Both the position numbers and the translations under genes were made by a program. From Heliocybe sulcata (taxonomy: Eukaryota > Basidiomycota > Agaricomycetes > Gloeophyllales > Gloeophyllaceae), in contig ML213523.1 of the NCBI GenBank assembly GCA_004369045.1, positions 488,198 through 551,672 of the forward strand: 63,475 nt of DNA, in the 5' to 3' direction. Positions 1-12,400 of this stretch are shown piece after piece (position 1 is the first letter of the stretch; every line of letters begins with the position of its first letter). Below the pieces are notes generated by a model. That model saw only the letters and a list, made by a program, of their open reading frames with translations. It was not told where the DNA came from and ran no database searches.

Positions 1-593
1 TCTCGGCACAGTTTCCCACGGGCTTTGAGGTTCGGCACAGGTACGAAATTTTATCTGGATAAAGACGCCTCCTTCGTAAACTCAGGACTCGTAACAAAAG
101 TAAACAATGCCGGTTTGACCTCCGATTGATCCGCAAGGCCTCGTGGCTGGCCTCCATTTCGAAGAACAAATCTAGTCCCGCTTTCATTGCAGAATTTCCA
201 TCCGACGCCCAGTTATCACCACGAGGTGCAGACGAACATTGCGTATATGCTTCCGTTATTTGTTAAACCGACGGTCTCGGCCGGCGGACTGGGATCCCGC
301 GTATCGAAGCGCGCGCCCAGAACAGACGGATACAGCTGGCCGTCCTCTTGACCGCGCGCCCGTTGCGAGCAGATACCTAGCGATGTATCCCCGTATCAAG
401 ATAACTGCAATTAAGGGCATGTCCGAGAAGGTACTTACCCGCTGGCCGGTTATAGCAGGTCGAAACCGCCTTCGATCCCAACACCGAAATTGATCCAGTG
501 CACGGAAGAAGGTTTGCATTCTATATACTAGCATTTGGGCGTGTGCCAGGGCGCTCGTTGTTCTCTCTCTCTACGCTCTCTCCCTCAGGCCTC

Positions 594-2309
594 AATGACT
601 GCGCTTTCGTCGCGCGCCGATATCCAGCTGGTGTCGGTCGTGAGCCAGATTCAGCAGACGCGGTATGCTGAGCGTGAGTGGACGACTTCTCATTCCCTGC
701 GCAAGGGTACTAAACTACGAAACGCGTCAGTGGCATCAAGTGTTATTGTGATTTATGACCATCGTGAGGATCTTGGTGACCCCTCCATTTTGCAAGGCTT
801 TAACGTCTTCTCCGCCCGTAGTGGTCACATTGGATCAGGAGGTAAAGATGACTTGCACCTTTCTCCGCGTCAGAAGACTGACAAGAATGCTCTCAGATAG
901 AGCTGATATGGGTGCGGACTTTTGATATATCGCGCAATATCAATGGAGCTTGAGCGGCGTCGGGTTTGTAGAAGGCACAGTGGACACCCGGAAAAGCACT
1001 GTTTTTAATAGTGCGCCCGCTCTTTCCTGCCTCTCGCTCCTCAGTCTTATCCAAATTCTCTAGAACAGGTACTACGTGCTGGGCAGTGTAATGTGCGTTC
1101 CAATTCTCCCTGGAATTCCACCAAATGTCCTGAAGGTTTCCCCTATGACAGATTTAATAACTACGGTATGAGTCACTTCGAGCACCCCGGACCCTGAGAA
1201 TCTAATAACAGGACAAAGTTGTCTTTGCAACCCATCTGTCCGATTCAGTAAGCTTCATCTATCACAGAAGACTTGACACGTGCTGATACTCCAGTTTTAG
1301 TTGTATGTATGATCTCGCCGTATCGCAAAATGGACAGAAGTTGTAACCGAATGTCCAGCTGCTTGCGATGGTTCCGGTGGCAAGGATGCACAGGCCTCCT
1401 CGTTTCCATGATAGCTGAGAGTGCGCATCTATCTTTCTGATAATATCACCGTGTCTGATAATCAGCGAGCCCACCAGTCATTCTTCTACTCCGACTATAC
1501 GCACTCTATCACCTCAATCGGCGAGTCCTCGTCCTCATGTGCACCGCCTTCATTGCATCAATCAGTGCAGCCGCAACGATCATGGGACTTGTGCTCATGC
1601 GAGTATCTGGTGCGTCTCCGCCTGATCCTCTCTTATTATCTGAACGCATCCCTCTCCCACAGCGAATTCGGAACCAATCCCAGGCATCGTCTTCTGCCTC
1701 CCGCTTCACGCGCCGTCATTCTTCTACGCATTCTGGATACCGACACTCGCGTTTGAGAGCCTATTATGTGCACTTGCTTTATACAGGGCGTTCAAGGACT
1801 TCAGAAGCCGGTCGACCGTGTTCCAAAGTGGCCGGCATATCGTCAAGGTGCTGATTAGGGACTCTGTGATATATTATCTAATGTATGTGTCCACGCATCG
1901 CAAGTATCGTATTGGGTGGCTGACTGACCTCGTGCAGCATGTTCGCGACGTATTTCGCGAACTTGGTTATTTTCTTGACCGGAACCGTACGTAGCCCCTG
2001 AATATATCATGATGTTATGCGCTGACGCTCATATAGCCTGGAGTACTCGAGTCCGGCATCGGATTTTCCGTTACAATGTCGTGCGTCATGGGCTCGCGCC
2101 TGTGTCTCAACATCCGCAACGTGCACCACGAGCTCGAGGTCTCTACAGCCTCACAGGCGTACAATACACAGTCGCAGATCCAGCCGCCCGGTCTGTGGCA
2201 GGATAAAAGCGCGGTGTCAAGAGGGACGGTGCATATGGTAACTGACTCTTATCCTCTCACCGAGTTCGAGCTTGTAGAGTTGAGGAATTTAAGATCGGAG
2301 CGACCCTGA
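594..2309 (+). CDS. DUF6533 seven-helix membrane protein, copy 1
   Basis: Multi-exon gene read from ATG 594 to the stop at 2309. Hand splicing gives a typical DUF6533 protein: the N-terminal motif YAELASSVIVIYDH, then DQEIELIW, KAQWTPGKALFLI, NRYY, CLRWFRWQGCTGLL, LRLYALY, and the C-terminal RDSVIYYL followed by a last helix and a soluble tail. At least ten introns of about 45-70 nt have GT-AG ends, and several exons are only 20-45 nt. All exons join in frame and match copy 2, so the gene looks functional although its neighbour is dead. DUF6533 proteins are a large, functionally unknown basidiomycete family of predicted multi-pass membrane proteins. The function is not known. Exact splice sites in the middle are inferred from the comparison with copy 2. 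Confidence 0.82.
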
Positions 2310-2474
2310 AATATAGAGATGTGGTGTGCATTCTACTGGAAGCTTGTGTAAATCGCGTCAAAGGGAGGTAGGGTTATCGAGAGCCATGAGAGACATAGAA
2401 AGGTATATTGACGGGCAGGGGTGATGCGGTATCACGTGCAGTCACGTGCTCGGCCATGTGACCGAGCAGATCGA

Positions 2475-2640
2475 ACGTATGGCACCCAGATATCGTTGAA
2501 CAGCGGCAATGCGCGGCTAAGGTCGTTCCGGAAGTAGACTAAGCTGGGCGAGAATCCAACCGTCTTCCACGATGAACCTCTTGCCTGAGCAAAAAGCCCC
2601 AGGAAGGGAGTGCGACGAGTCCCCAACAAGGCTACGCACC
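2475..2640 (-). pseudogene. Relic of FAD monooxygenase
   Basis: About 165 bp are clearly similar to 7465-7625, the part of the FAD monooxygenase that encodes the GDSSHAL region and the following FRNDLSRALPLFNDI segment. The relic keeps that last segment but has point changes and small indels in the cofactor motif, and nothing of the other exons is visible on either side. It is the dead partner of the intact gene at 7226-8677, left over from the segmental duplication. Confidence 0.85.
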
Positions 2641-3739
2641 GACGAAGAACGCTCCGGTTCTAATGAGAATATGAGCGTGAAGACCTCGCAAGTATGTCAG
2701 GTAGTATTCTGGACTCTAGACTCAAGATGGTGATTACCTCGGTACTTTGTAGTTAGCATTATGGGATTGAGCAGCCTGTTTCCAAGTGACTGTTCCACCG
2801 ACTTGCCCGAGGGACGCCCACAACTTGGGCGCTCCGGGGTGAAGAGGATTGACATACTTGGACTGTTACGAGAGTAAGCAACCACGGAATTTGAGACTCC
2901 TGACTTCGAAAGAGCACCAAAAACGTCCCCCAGATACGTATCATATCAGAGTATTGGGAGAGAAGATAGATTCCAACATTGGGGGAAGGGAAGGTGATCG
3001 GCCTGAAGAAGTCTCAGTATGATCCTCCGGCAGTACGATGGGCGCCCAGGTACAGTGTTCGCACTATTTCCGCAAAGTCCCTCGCAGTGCGACTTCCAGC
3101 TTTGTGCTGGAGCGATGTCTGCTTTCTGGCTAATAGAGCAGCAGCATGAAGTTGCCTTCGCGCAAGATAGGCAGAACACAGACTCGACGTGGCAGAAGCG
3201 AGAGCCGTGTACAGACTTCTTGCAGAAGTAAGTCGAGCGTGATCAGTTGAGCAGCGAACAGAAAACCAGCGACAGCACTACATCAGAACAGACATGTCAA
3301 TCAGTCATATTATGGGATAGGGACGAGCGGCTATACCGGATATGACGTGAACGAGCTGCAGTACCAGCCTGACATTTCTGATGGCGTGCTATGTAAACAG
3401 CCGCAGATGCGGGTGACCCAGATCCTCGTCAGAATGTCCTGGACGGTTTTAGGGGGAGAAGACATCGAATTGACGACCCAGAGGCAAGAAGCGAGCTTGG
3501 CCTTGTGACAGAGAGGAGGCGCTCATACAGAGAGGAGGCGCTCATACGGGATGCGACGAAATGGACGAATATTAATTCAAGACAAGCCGCGGCGCGGAAA
3601 ATGAACAGAAACCGGCATTGCAGTCTAAGACTTTAAGCTCAAGCTTCGAGCTTCAAAGCTTTCAGTCATACACTGCCTTGACAACCGTTCCAAGATCATG
3701 CCATAGCATCGAATTGACTTCATGAAGAGGCGGAATGTG
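2641..3739. other. Intergenic, no gene seen
   Basis: No coding pattern could be supported. A 17-bp unit with the core gaggaggcgctcata is repeated twice in tandem at about 3511-3547. A purine/pyrimidine-skewed stretch rich in aagctt/cgagctt words lies at 3625-3665. The second duplication unit starts near 3740. Confidence 0.6.
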
Positions 3740-4255
3740 CTGTAAACGGTTTGACCTCCGATTGATACTCCGCAGCAGTATTGGGAGCGTTCCTGCAGGG
3801 GTTTGAGGCCTCATTTCATAACTCCAGTTTCATTGCAGGCTCTCCGGCTGCGGCCATTTGTCAGCGTAAGTTGTAGGTCAAGACTCTGCATGTATTCCGT
3901 CGCATCCGCTATGTTTCAGACCACTGTCAAACCACGATCTCGGCTGGTGGATTCCTGTGCATCGAAGGACGAAGGACGGATGGATACAGCTGGACATCGG
4001 GAGTAAATATCTAGCGGATGCATGGGCGTATCAAGGTATCAAGATGATTTAACTCGAGGGCATGTCCCAGGCCCGCTGGCCGGTTACTACAGCAAGTCGA
4101 AGCTTTCCAGACCGCCTCCGACCGCCTTCGATCCCCACACCGAAATTGATCCAGACCAGGGAAAGGAGGCATTTTATATACTGTGATACTGAGCATCAGG
4201 ACGCGTGGGGGACTTGCTTTTCTTTATCCCTACCTTCTCTCCTCGCCTTCTCTCT

Positions 4256-5983
4256 ATGACTTCACCCGTCGCGCTCCTGACGTCGCTCGTGAGCCAGATT
4301 CAACAGACGCGGTATGCTGAGCGTGAGTGAACGAATTCTGATTTACTTCTTAAAGGCGTACTAATTTACGAGACACGTCAGTGGCCTCAAGTTCCATCGT
4401 AGTGTTTGACCATCGTGAGTGTCTCCGAGCCCCTTCCTTTCGCAACGCTTTGACGCCTTCTCTACCTGTAGTGGTCACCTTGGATCAGGAGGTAAAGATT
4501 CCTCATTCCTTGTTGCGTGCCGAATGACTGACGGGATGCATCGCAGATAGAGTTAATATGGGTGCGGGATTTCGATACGTCCCGCAATATCAATGGAGCC
4601 TGAGCGGCTTCGTCTTTGTAGAAGGCACGCTGGACGCCCGGAAAAGCACTGTTCTTCATAGTGTGTCCTATCTTTCTTTTCTCTGACTTCTCAGTCTCAT
4701 CCACATTATTCAGAACCGGTACTACGTGCTTGGCAGTGTAATGTGCGTCCTGGTCATCCCTGAATTTCCAGTGAATTTCCTGAAGCTTGACCTATGACAG
4801 ATTCAATAACTACGGTACGAGTCGCTTCGAGCATTCCAGACCTAAGAATTCAACGGCAGAACAAAGTTGTTTTTTCATCCCATCTGTCCGACACAGTAGG
4901 CTTCATCTATCATGGAAGACTTAACACGTTCTGATACTCCACTGCCAGTTGTATGTATGATCTCGCGATGCCACGATGTTCGGGACGTTGAACTCGAACA
5001 TCCAGATGCGTACGGTGGATTCAATGGCAAGGATGTACAGGCATCATCAGCACCATGGTAGTTGAGAGTGCGTATCCGTCCTTCTGGCATATATATCTGC
5101 GTCTGATTTTGAATGGCACCACCAGTTATCCTTCAACTCCGACTATACGCACTCTATCAGCTCAATCGGGGAGTCCTCGTCTTTATGTGCTGCGCCTTCA
5201 TCGTGTCGGTCTCTGCAGGGGTAACAATTATGGCACTTGTCCTCTTGCGACTATCCGGTGCGTTTCCGTATTCGCTAAGGCATCCATCCCCTTCTTCTTA
5301 TCTAAAATCCTCTCGTTCGCACAGCGAATTCGCAGATCATCCCAGGCATTGTATTCTGCATCCCGGTCAATGCTCCTTCATTCTTCTACGCATTCTGGAT
5401 ACCAACTCTCGCCTTTGAGAGTTTATTGTGCGGGCTTGCGTTATACAAGGCGTTCAAGGACTTCAGGAGTCGGTCGACCGTGTTCCAAAGTGGACGACAC
5501 ATCATCAAGGTGCTGATCAGAGACTCGGTGGTCTATTATCTAGTGTACGTGTCCACGCATCGCAAGTATCGTATCGGGTGACTGACTGGGCTCGTGCAGT
5601 ATGTTCGCGACGTATTTCGCGAACCTCGTTATCTTCTTGACCGGGAACGTGCGTAGGCCATGTATACATCATGATGTTGCACACTGACGCTCATATAGCC
5701 TGGACAACTCGAGTCCGGCATCGGGTTTGGCGCTGCGATGTCGTGTGTGATGGGCTCGCGCCTGTCTCTCAACATCCGCGGCGTACACCATGAGCTCGAG
5801 GTCTCCGCGGCGTCGGAGACGCACAATTCGCAGTCGCAGTCGCAGTCGCAGTCGCTCCAGTTCCCTGGTATATCGCGGAAGGGTACGCTGTCAAGAGGGA
5901 CGGTGGTGGTCAGTGGTTCTTATCCTCTCAACGACTTCGAGCTCGTGGAGTTGAGGAATTTGAAACCGGAGGCAAAGGTATAA
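4256..5983 (+). CDS. DUF6533 seven-helix membrane protein, copy 2
   Basis: Paralogue of the gene at 594-2309 with the same exon layout. Readable pieces are MTSPVALLTSLVSQIQQTRYAE at the start, DQEIELIW, KARWTPGKALFFI, NRYY, RCVRWIQWQGCTGI, LRLYALYQLNRG, a helix ending in TIMALVLLRLS, and the large last-third exon with FESLLCGLALYKAFKDF and RDSVVYYL. The soluble C-terminal tail carries a run of Ser-Gln pairs from a hexanucleotide expansion near 5832-5855, absent from copy 1. The shared ending (FELVELRNL) confirms the stop. Family and caveats are as for copy 1; the role is unknown. Confidence 0.82.
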
Positions 5984-7225
5984 CTTCTGCGTATTCTGAT
6001 ATAGACAACTCTGGAGTATGTCCTCGGTATGCAATGCACATAATACTCGTCGCGGCTTGGGTCTCATGCTAGAATCACTTCGCACTTCTGTACCATTATT
6101 CGTCACTACCTAGGAGCGTGTATCACGCATGACAGCTACACTGAATCGGAACGATCGAGCGTCGATCATTCTCCGCGGATATGTCTGAATCTGGGTACGG
6201 CTTGAGTCTGATTACGCCTTAGCGCTTAGCAACCAAGCAGGTCTGATGGTAATTAAATAGTTTGACATGATGAATTGGAACAGATCAATGAAATGCTGTC
6301 CAACATCTCCTAGACGGTGACCCTGAATCATATATGCGATATCCTCTGTACATACATTAATAATCTAGTGGCAGCTCATTTGATCTCGTCAAAATGAGGT
6401 AGAACTCTTAACCCCATGGACGATATGGTGAGGTATCTTGACTGAGGCGTCCCCTCGAGGATCATCGCGAGGATGCCTGGGCCAAGAATCCCGCGATGTC
6501 GGTGATACGCTTGCTGATCAACAGGCACAGTATTGATAATGAAGATGAGGAGATCCCACTCGCAACCGTCCGAATATTAGCTGGACATCGTGGTATAATT
6601 GGCATGCCCGAGATCTCGGCAGAGTAGCTACGGTAGTTAACATGTTTTGCATTCGGACCACGTCCAAACTCGCATGGATGTGCCAATGAAAGGCTCTTCA
6701 CTCTACGAGATATCATTAATATTGGCGCACTAGTCGATAGTTGATCCAATGATCAATTTTCCGCTGTTGTAATGCCAACACTTGGTCCAATCGCCACATT
6801 GTTCAGCTCCTAATCTATATTCCTACGAGAACAATCGTTTCATGGAACACCGACGCGTATTGGTGGGGTAGGCATTGTATGTGGTTATCTCGAAGAGTTG
6901 TAGCCGTCGAAGGACAACGTCGTTCGAGTGGCTCGACTGGGAGCAAAGAAGTATCACGTGCACGCACGTGTCAAGCTGTCACAGCTAATGTGTGACTGAG
7001 CAACTCAAATAAGCCGCCGCTTGGACTTGACTTAATATTGGCGTAGATATTGTTAAAACGATTCTAGCACCGGCTTGTGGGTCGAGGATACGCGTAATTA
7101 CTGTATATATACCGCCAAGACGTGTATTGAGGTTCTAAGAAGACAAGCAGCTGTAGCGTAGAGGGTCTGTTTGTACACAGTGCGGCATCTGGTATGCCTT
7201 ACGACATACAATTCATAGGAAGATA
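5984..7225. other. Intergenic between converging genes
   Basis: No gene could be supported. The region is AT-richer than the flanking genes and holds scattered stop codons on both strands. Its CACGTG words near 6954 correspond to those at 2431 in duplication unit 1. Confidence 0.55.
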
Positions 7226-8677
7226 TTAAATACTATTCAACGCAGCCAGCTCCATGTGTACCTTGCTACTGCCCTTGATATCCTCAAGCGCCGTCCTCCA
7301 GACCTCCGCTATGTTATTGCCATAAATCCAGCTCATATCACTACCCCCATCCTTTATAACCTTCATGCGGACCCGATCGTCCTCAGACACATCTCCCATC
7401 TCTCTAAGCTTCGCCTCTCGACGTGCTGCTTCCTTCTGGAGATGCCCGTACATCCGCGAGTAGTACGGCACCCGGATATCGTTGAACAGCGGCAACGCGC
7501 GGCTAAGGTCGTTCCGGAAGTACGCTAAAGTCTGCGCAAGAATCCAGCCGTCCTCCATGGCAAATCCCGCGCCCGAGCCAAAAGCGCCAGAAAGGGCGTG
7601 CGACGAGTCCCCGACAAGGACGATTTTATTGTTCCACGCAGTGAGCTCAGACAGCTCGGGGCCCGCGAAGGCGGCGAACTCGCGCCAGTCTCCTTCATGC
7701 ACTTTGCTCAGCACTTCTCTCACAGCTGGTAAGTAATCCTGACGCATCGTCAGAGGTAGGCACACAGCTGCTTTGACCGGTAGATTGGTATTCCCTACCG
7801 TGAAATGAGCTTCTACGTGTGCTTTCGTCACAGGAACGCCCCAGCTTACTTTGCTGGCGCTGTGGGTAGCAGGATCCTGCCAGCTCCTGGCGGCGATCTC
7901 GCCGAGACTCTCGCCGACAGGAGAGAGGTATACATGAGTAGTGGGAAGATGCCACCAGGCCGTCGTTCCGAAGCGGGGGTCGAGATCTTTCACGTCGTCC
8001 CAGGGAAGTAGAGCTCGCCAGATAGTTGTTCCAGTGAACTTAATTTCGTATCCCGGCCAAGCTATGTCTCTCACGACCTAGGCGACATGAGCGCAGGCTC
8101 TCTCCTTTACATGGCAAAATGGAAGGCTCACAGAGCGGATACCGTCAGCGCCAATGACGAGGTCAGCAGTCACTACAGTTCCGTCTTGAAACTGCAGCTC
8201 TACACCGTTGCTAACTTTGTCAATAACACGAAGGAGCCTCTTGGAAAGTTGGATGATGCCAGGTCTGACGTGACTTAGAAGTGCAGACTGGAGCTTGGTG
8301 CGTTGAGTACGAATATTCGGGCGGTTCTCGGATTTCGTCCGCTCAACACGGTGCAGCACTTCTCCAGTCTTTCCATTCCTTTACAGCTCGTCAGATCAGT
8401 GGAGTTAGAGCATGAGACGAGAGACTGACAGATTAAGAACGGTTGAAGTGACATGACCACTGGTCAGCGTGTCCGCAACGCCCAGGAGTTCCAGGACGTT
8501 CCAAGTATTTTGACCAATACTTATTCCGGCTCCTGCTTCTTTGAGCATGCTTGCTTGCTCGTATATAGTCACGTCCACATTTGGGACCTTGGACAATGCA
8601 ATTGCAGTGGAGAGGCCGCCGGGGCCTCCTCCGACGATGGCTACTCTCAGATGAGGAGGTAGAGGGTCTACTGTCAT
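7226..8677 (-). CDS. FAD-dependent monooxygenase (salicylate hydroxylase-like)
   Basis: Three-exon flavoprotein hydroxylase of the PF01494 type. The first exon has the dinucleotide-binding motif VAIVGGGPGGLSTAIALSK close to the start. The middle exon has DLVIGADGIRS, the DG motif of this class. The large last exon carries LVGDSSHALSGAFGSGAG, the second FAD/NADPH GD motif, and the usual C-terminal helix region. Total length is close to the family norm of about 420 residues. Such enzymes hydroxylate aromatic substrates using NAD(P)H and O2; the substrate cannot be told from sequence. Introns lie near 8360-8420 and 8075-8110, and their exact ends are uncertain. A decayed copy lies at 2475-2640. 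Confidence 0.85.
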
Positions 8678-9437
8678 ATTGGTTGGGTCTTCGGGGAGGT
8701 CGGAAGCAAGTCTATTGTTCTACTGTAGTCGTCGTAATCCCGTACATTGCCCTTATCAGCCCGGCGTCAGATGTCACGTGTATGGCGTGCGAGGAGGGCT
8801 ACGAGATTTCGTAGAAGGGTGGGATAGAAGGCGCTCCATCCTTGTATCCAAATATGCAGTGGAGGATACGGTTCCATGAAGAACAAATACCAGAAGTCTG
8901 TTTGGCGCCTGAGGCCTGAGGCCTTAAGCCTGAAGCTCGAAGAAGCTTCGTCCTCGATGGTGCTCGTACATTCAGGACAATTGCTCGTGAACCGCGAGGA
9001 CACCCTACAGTATTGGAGTGTCCGCTCTGAGGCGCCAGTGGGCAAGTCATTGTGTCCGAAGCTTTGAAATTAGTGTAGCTTCGTTCGCAGATGCGTTGGA
9101 GTCGGGTACTTTTGCGGCCTTTGCCGGCACGCTCAGGACGCAGGACGCAGTTTCAACTTTCAACGTTCGCACAATCGATCTCGCTGTACTCCAACGGAAG
9201 GTTAGCTTGAAAAACAAGTGCATTGTATTACAGCGGGTATGTGTTTCTTCTCTGGTATACATGGATCATATGTAGCAAGAAACAGGAATCCTGCCTACGT
9301 CGTGTATGTGCTGGCATTAGTACCGCTGTGTTAAACAAGTAGATAAGCTATGCTATACTGTGTAACCAAGAAAGAAGCCAGTTCGTAAAGCAAGCGAAAG
9401 CGAAAGCGACAAGCAGAGTGGACTATGCTAGCTCTTG
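8678..9437. other. Intergenic, no gene seen
   Basis: Spacer between two minus-strand genes. Nothing coding was supported. A short imperfect tandem of gaggcct/gaggcctt words is at about 8909-8940, and an aagcga hexamer run is at about 9389-9408. Confidence 0.5.
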
Positions 9438-12400
9438 CTATGAATGTTCTGAGTCTGTATGAAGCGTAGGCCCTCCAGAGGGCAATTGTTCGTGAATATG
9501 ACGGTCCGTGACGTTCTGAGAGTCCGTCGTTTCCGCAGTCCCAGTTGTGTCTACCGAGGTGAATGTCGTCGTGCTATACATTCTATTATTGATGACCTGC
9601 AATGAAATTTGTCATCAGTCACCGCTTCACTTCAGCACTGTTCATGGCACTTACCCCTCCAATAGGCCGCGAATAATCCACCTCATCCTGGAAACTCAAC
9701 GCGCCAGAGCTGTACATGCCCTGTCCACCCAGCCTAAGCAGACCTTCTCGTAGAGATGACTGATCCGTGATAGCCGGTGACGGCAGGGGCGGGAGCGTCA
9801 GCGAGGGGTTTGGTCTTGGCCACTCTGCACGTGCCTGCTCCTCGCCTACGAGGGTCGCAAGGTCAGGGATCGTCCCGGGATGGACAGGTCTTGCAATACG
9901 TGTCGGAACCCTCGAGAACAAAGGTGTCGCAGCAGGCCGCTGAGGTTTCGGAGGCGGCGACTCCACCAGCTCAGGTGGAGGCTGGAAGAACGTCGGCATT
10001 ATCACCGATGCCCGCTGCGACTCGCTCTCAGGAGAATCATCCCGATCCAACAAGGCCTGCGACGACTGCGACGCACGGCGCCCCTTGAACCGTAGACTCC
10101 GCGACAGGAACGCGATGGGACTCGTGCTCCTCGTCGGCGGGTGGCTTTGGCTTTCACGCTCATCCCGGTACGGGTAGCTGCTCGGCGGGCCACCGCTGAG
10201 GCTCGCACGGGCACTGGTGAGCTTCCGCGCTGCACTCTCCTGCGACGGCCCAGAGTGGCTCTGGGTCGAAGGCGTGTATCCACGCTCATGCCCGCTGCTG
10301 TGCCCGCCATGAGACGATGAGCTCCTGCCAGCAGCCATTCCATGGCCGACAGACGATGTACCATGACCGACGGACGACGGGCCTGCACCGAACTCATCGA
10401 GACTCTCGCCACCACTCTGATACATCGGGCTCATCAACAACTCATGGTCATCGGTCGTCCCGTGCCCGACTGAAGAGAGATCCGAGAGCCCAAACGTCGC
10501 ACTCGTCCCGGTAGGCAACGGTGCAGTCACCGAGTCAGGTCTCGACTTGTTCCCGCCGTACGCCATCCCGCCAAGCCACACGGCAGGGTCCAACCCGCTC
10601 GCGCTCGACTTGCGCTTCCCCAGGCTCCCTACCCTGCTTCTCTGCGACCCAACATCCGGGTACGCGACAGGCCCTAGGACAGGCGACGTCTGCACAGGCA
10701 GCAACGAAGGGGACCTCGTCGGCAACATCACAGGCGAAACAGGCATTATCCCTGGGGCTTGTGACGGCAGCATGGCAGGCGACACTGGCAACATAACAGG
10801 GCTCTGCACGGGCACCATAACCGGCGACCCGCTCAACAACGCTGCCGAGCTCCTCCGCCCCGCCGCCATATGCGCCTCCGACGAGCCTCCCTCATCAGAG
10901 TACATCTCATCCCCACCCCTAACCCTCGCTCCATGCCCACTGTCACTCGCCACCATAACCGGCGGCCCAGGCAGCTCTTGCATGCTTCCAGCAGCAGACG
11001 GGAAATCATCCGTCTCGTCAGCCAGCGGCCCCCGAGAAATGGGCCCACCGTCGTCCAGAGCGGAACCTTCCAGTTTGCGTGTACGGTGCCGCCGGAAGAG
11101 AATGAACACCCAGGCGGCGAGGAGGCCGACTGCAACGACCACGCCGATCGCGATGCCCGCGATAGCACCGGGGTCGCGGCGGAGGCTGCATCCACGCGTC
11201 AGTTATCAATGGGTAAGAGTGCGAAATTCGACGAGGGGCACGCACCTATTCCACTCGCTATCCGGCTGTGGTACCAACGTCCCAGTCGGGATCACAGTAC
11301 TCACGACCGTCGTAGCCCCATTGGAGAGCGTCGACGTATACACGCTCGTGATACTGATGGTCGACGTTGAGAACCGCGTCGCGCCGTGGTTAGTGGACGT
11401 TGTGTGGTCCGTGGTAGACGTTTGCCATGGCGAGGTGGTCATGGAAGAGCCAGTGTCAGAACTAGAGTCCGTGGAGGAGGGATGGGAGGAGCGGATGGTT
11501 TGCGAAGGGGTACCAGATATACTGTGAGAATACGCTTAGAGTCAGCAACGAGAAGTAAGGATGGACGATAGGAAGAGAGTCGGGAATAAGTACCTTGTAT
11601 ATCGCCAGCTCCAGCTACTCGACGAAGACGTCGACGATGCAGGAACCCATGTCCACGAAGCCGACAAGGTGGGAGACCTATTGTAGGAGTGTAAGCTTGG
11701 GCTCTGAGACGCGGAGGTGTATAATAAGGACGGGAAAACAACATAAGATGAACGAGAAGAATCAGAACGAGAAGAAGATAAGCTATGCGAAGAAGAAGAA
11801 AGAACCACGACGGATGACAGTACGGAGGATGCCGGACGGGATACAGGAGGAATGCCGGACGACGGGCGGGACGATGTGGAGACTAATCGACCGCTCGAGT
11901 TTATAGAAGCGAGTGAACGGGACGCAGGCCAAGGCATCGAGGAAGCATATGACAGAGACACAAGGGAGGAGACGGAAGAAGAAACATACGAGACGGAGAC
12001 TGACGAGAGACTTGAACTGAGTGAGCCAGAAGGCCGATGCATGGTATGTGATGGGATATGGGTGGTACCTGAGGACAGATATGTCCTAACAGTGGTTCTG
12101 TGTGTTTTGTGGGCGGAAGTATGAACCGCAGTCGTAGGTGCAGAGGATGTATCCGCTGTATACGAGGCAGTGTTCGTCGTGACAGTATATGTCTGTGTCG
12201 CAGACGTGCTAGATGTAGCATCCTCCGTCGTCAGATCAGTCGTTAACGATTGATAGGAAGACAGCGGCGTCGAAACCGGTGAGAACGTAGAAGCAGGCGT
12301 GAGTGGCGGAGACGAGATAGATTCAGTCGATGACGCCGCAGACCATGTATATGTGGACGCCCGAGCTTTTGAAAATGGCGACGGCACCGATGAGAGCGAT

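Larger units (their letters stand above)
100..2640. repeat. Segmental duplication, unit 1 (DUF6533 gene plus monooxygenase relic)
   Basis: This block is a diverged copy of 3740-7630. The shared sequence starts upstream of the DUF6533 start codon (the words around 110-135 recur at 3745-3770), runs through the whole DUF6533 gene and ends in a piece of the FAD monooxygenase. Unit 1 has lost most of the DNA between the two genes: about 170 bp remain, against about 1.2 kb in unit 2. A shared stretch with two CACGTG-type words (near 2431 and near 6954) precedes the monooxygenase end in both units. Confidence 0.85.
3740..7630. repeat. Segmental duplication, unit 2 (DUF6533 gene plus intact monooxygenase)
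   Basis: Counterpart of 100-2640. It carries the DUF6533 copy 2 on the plus strand and the monooxygenase on the minus strand, so the two genes converge. The intergenic 5984-7225 is longer than in unit 1. The visible homology to unit 1 ends near 7630, inside the monooxygenase. Confidence 0.85.

Noticed and set aside
5832-5855. Possible CRISPR-like or microsatellite array
   Set aside because: A short hexanucleotide expansion coding for Ser-Gln pairs inside the DUF6533 tail; no spacers.
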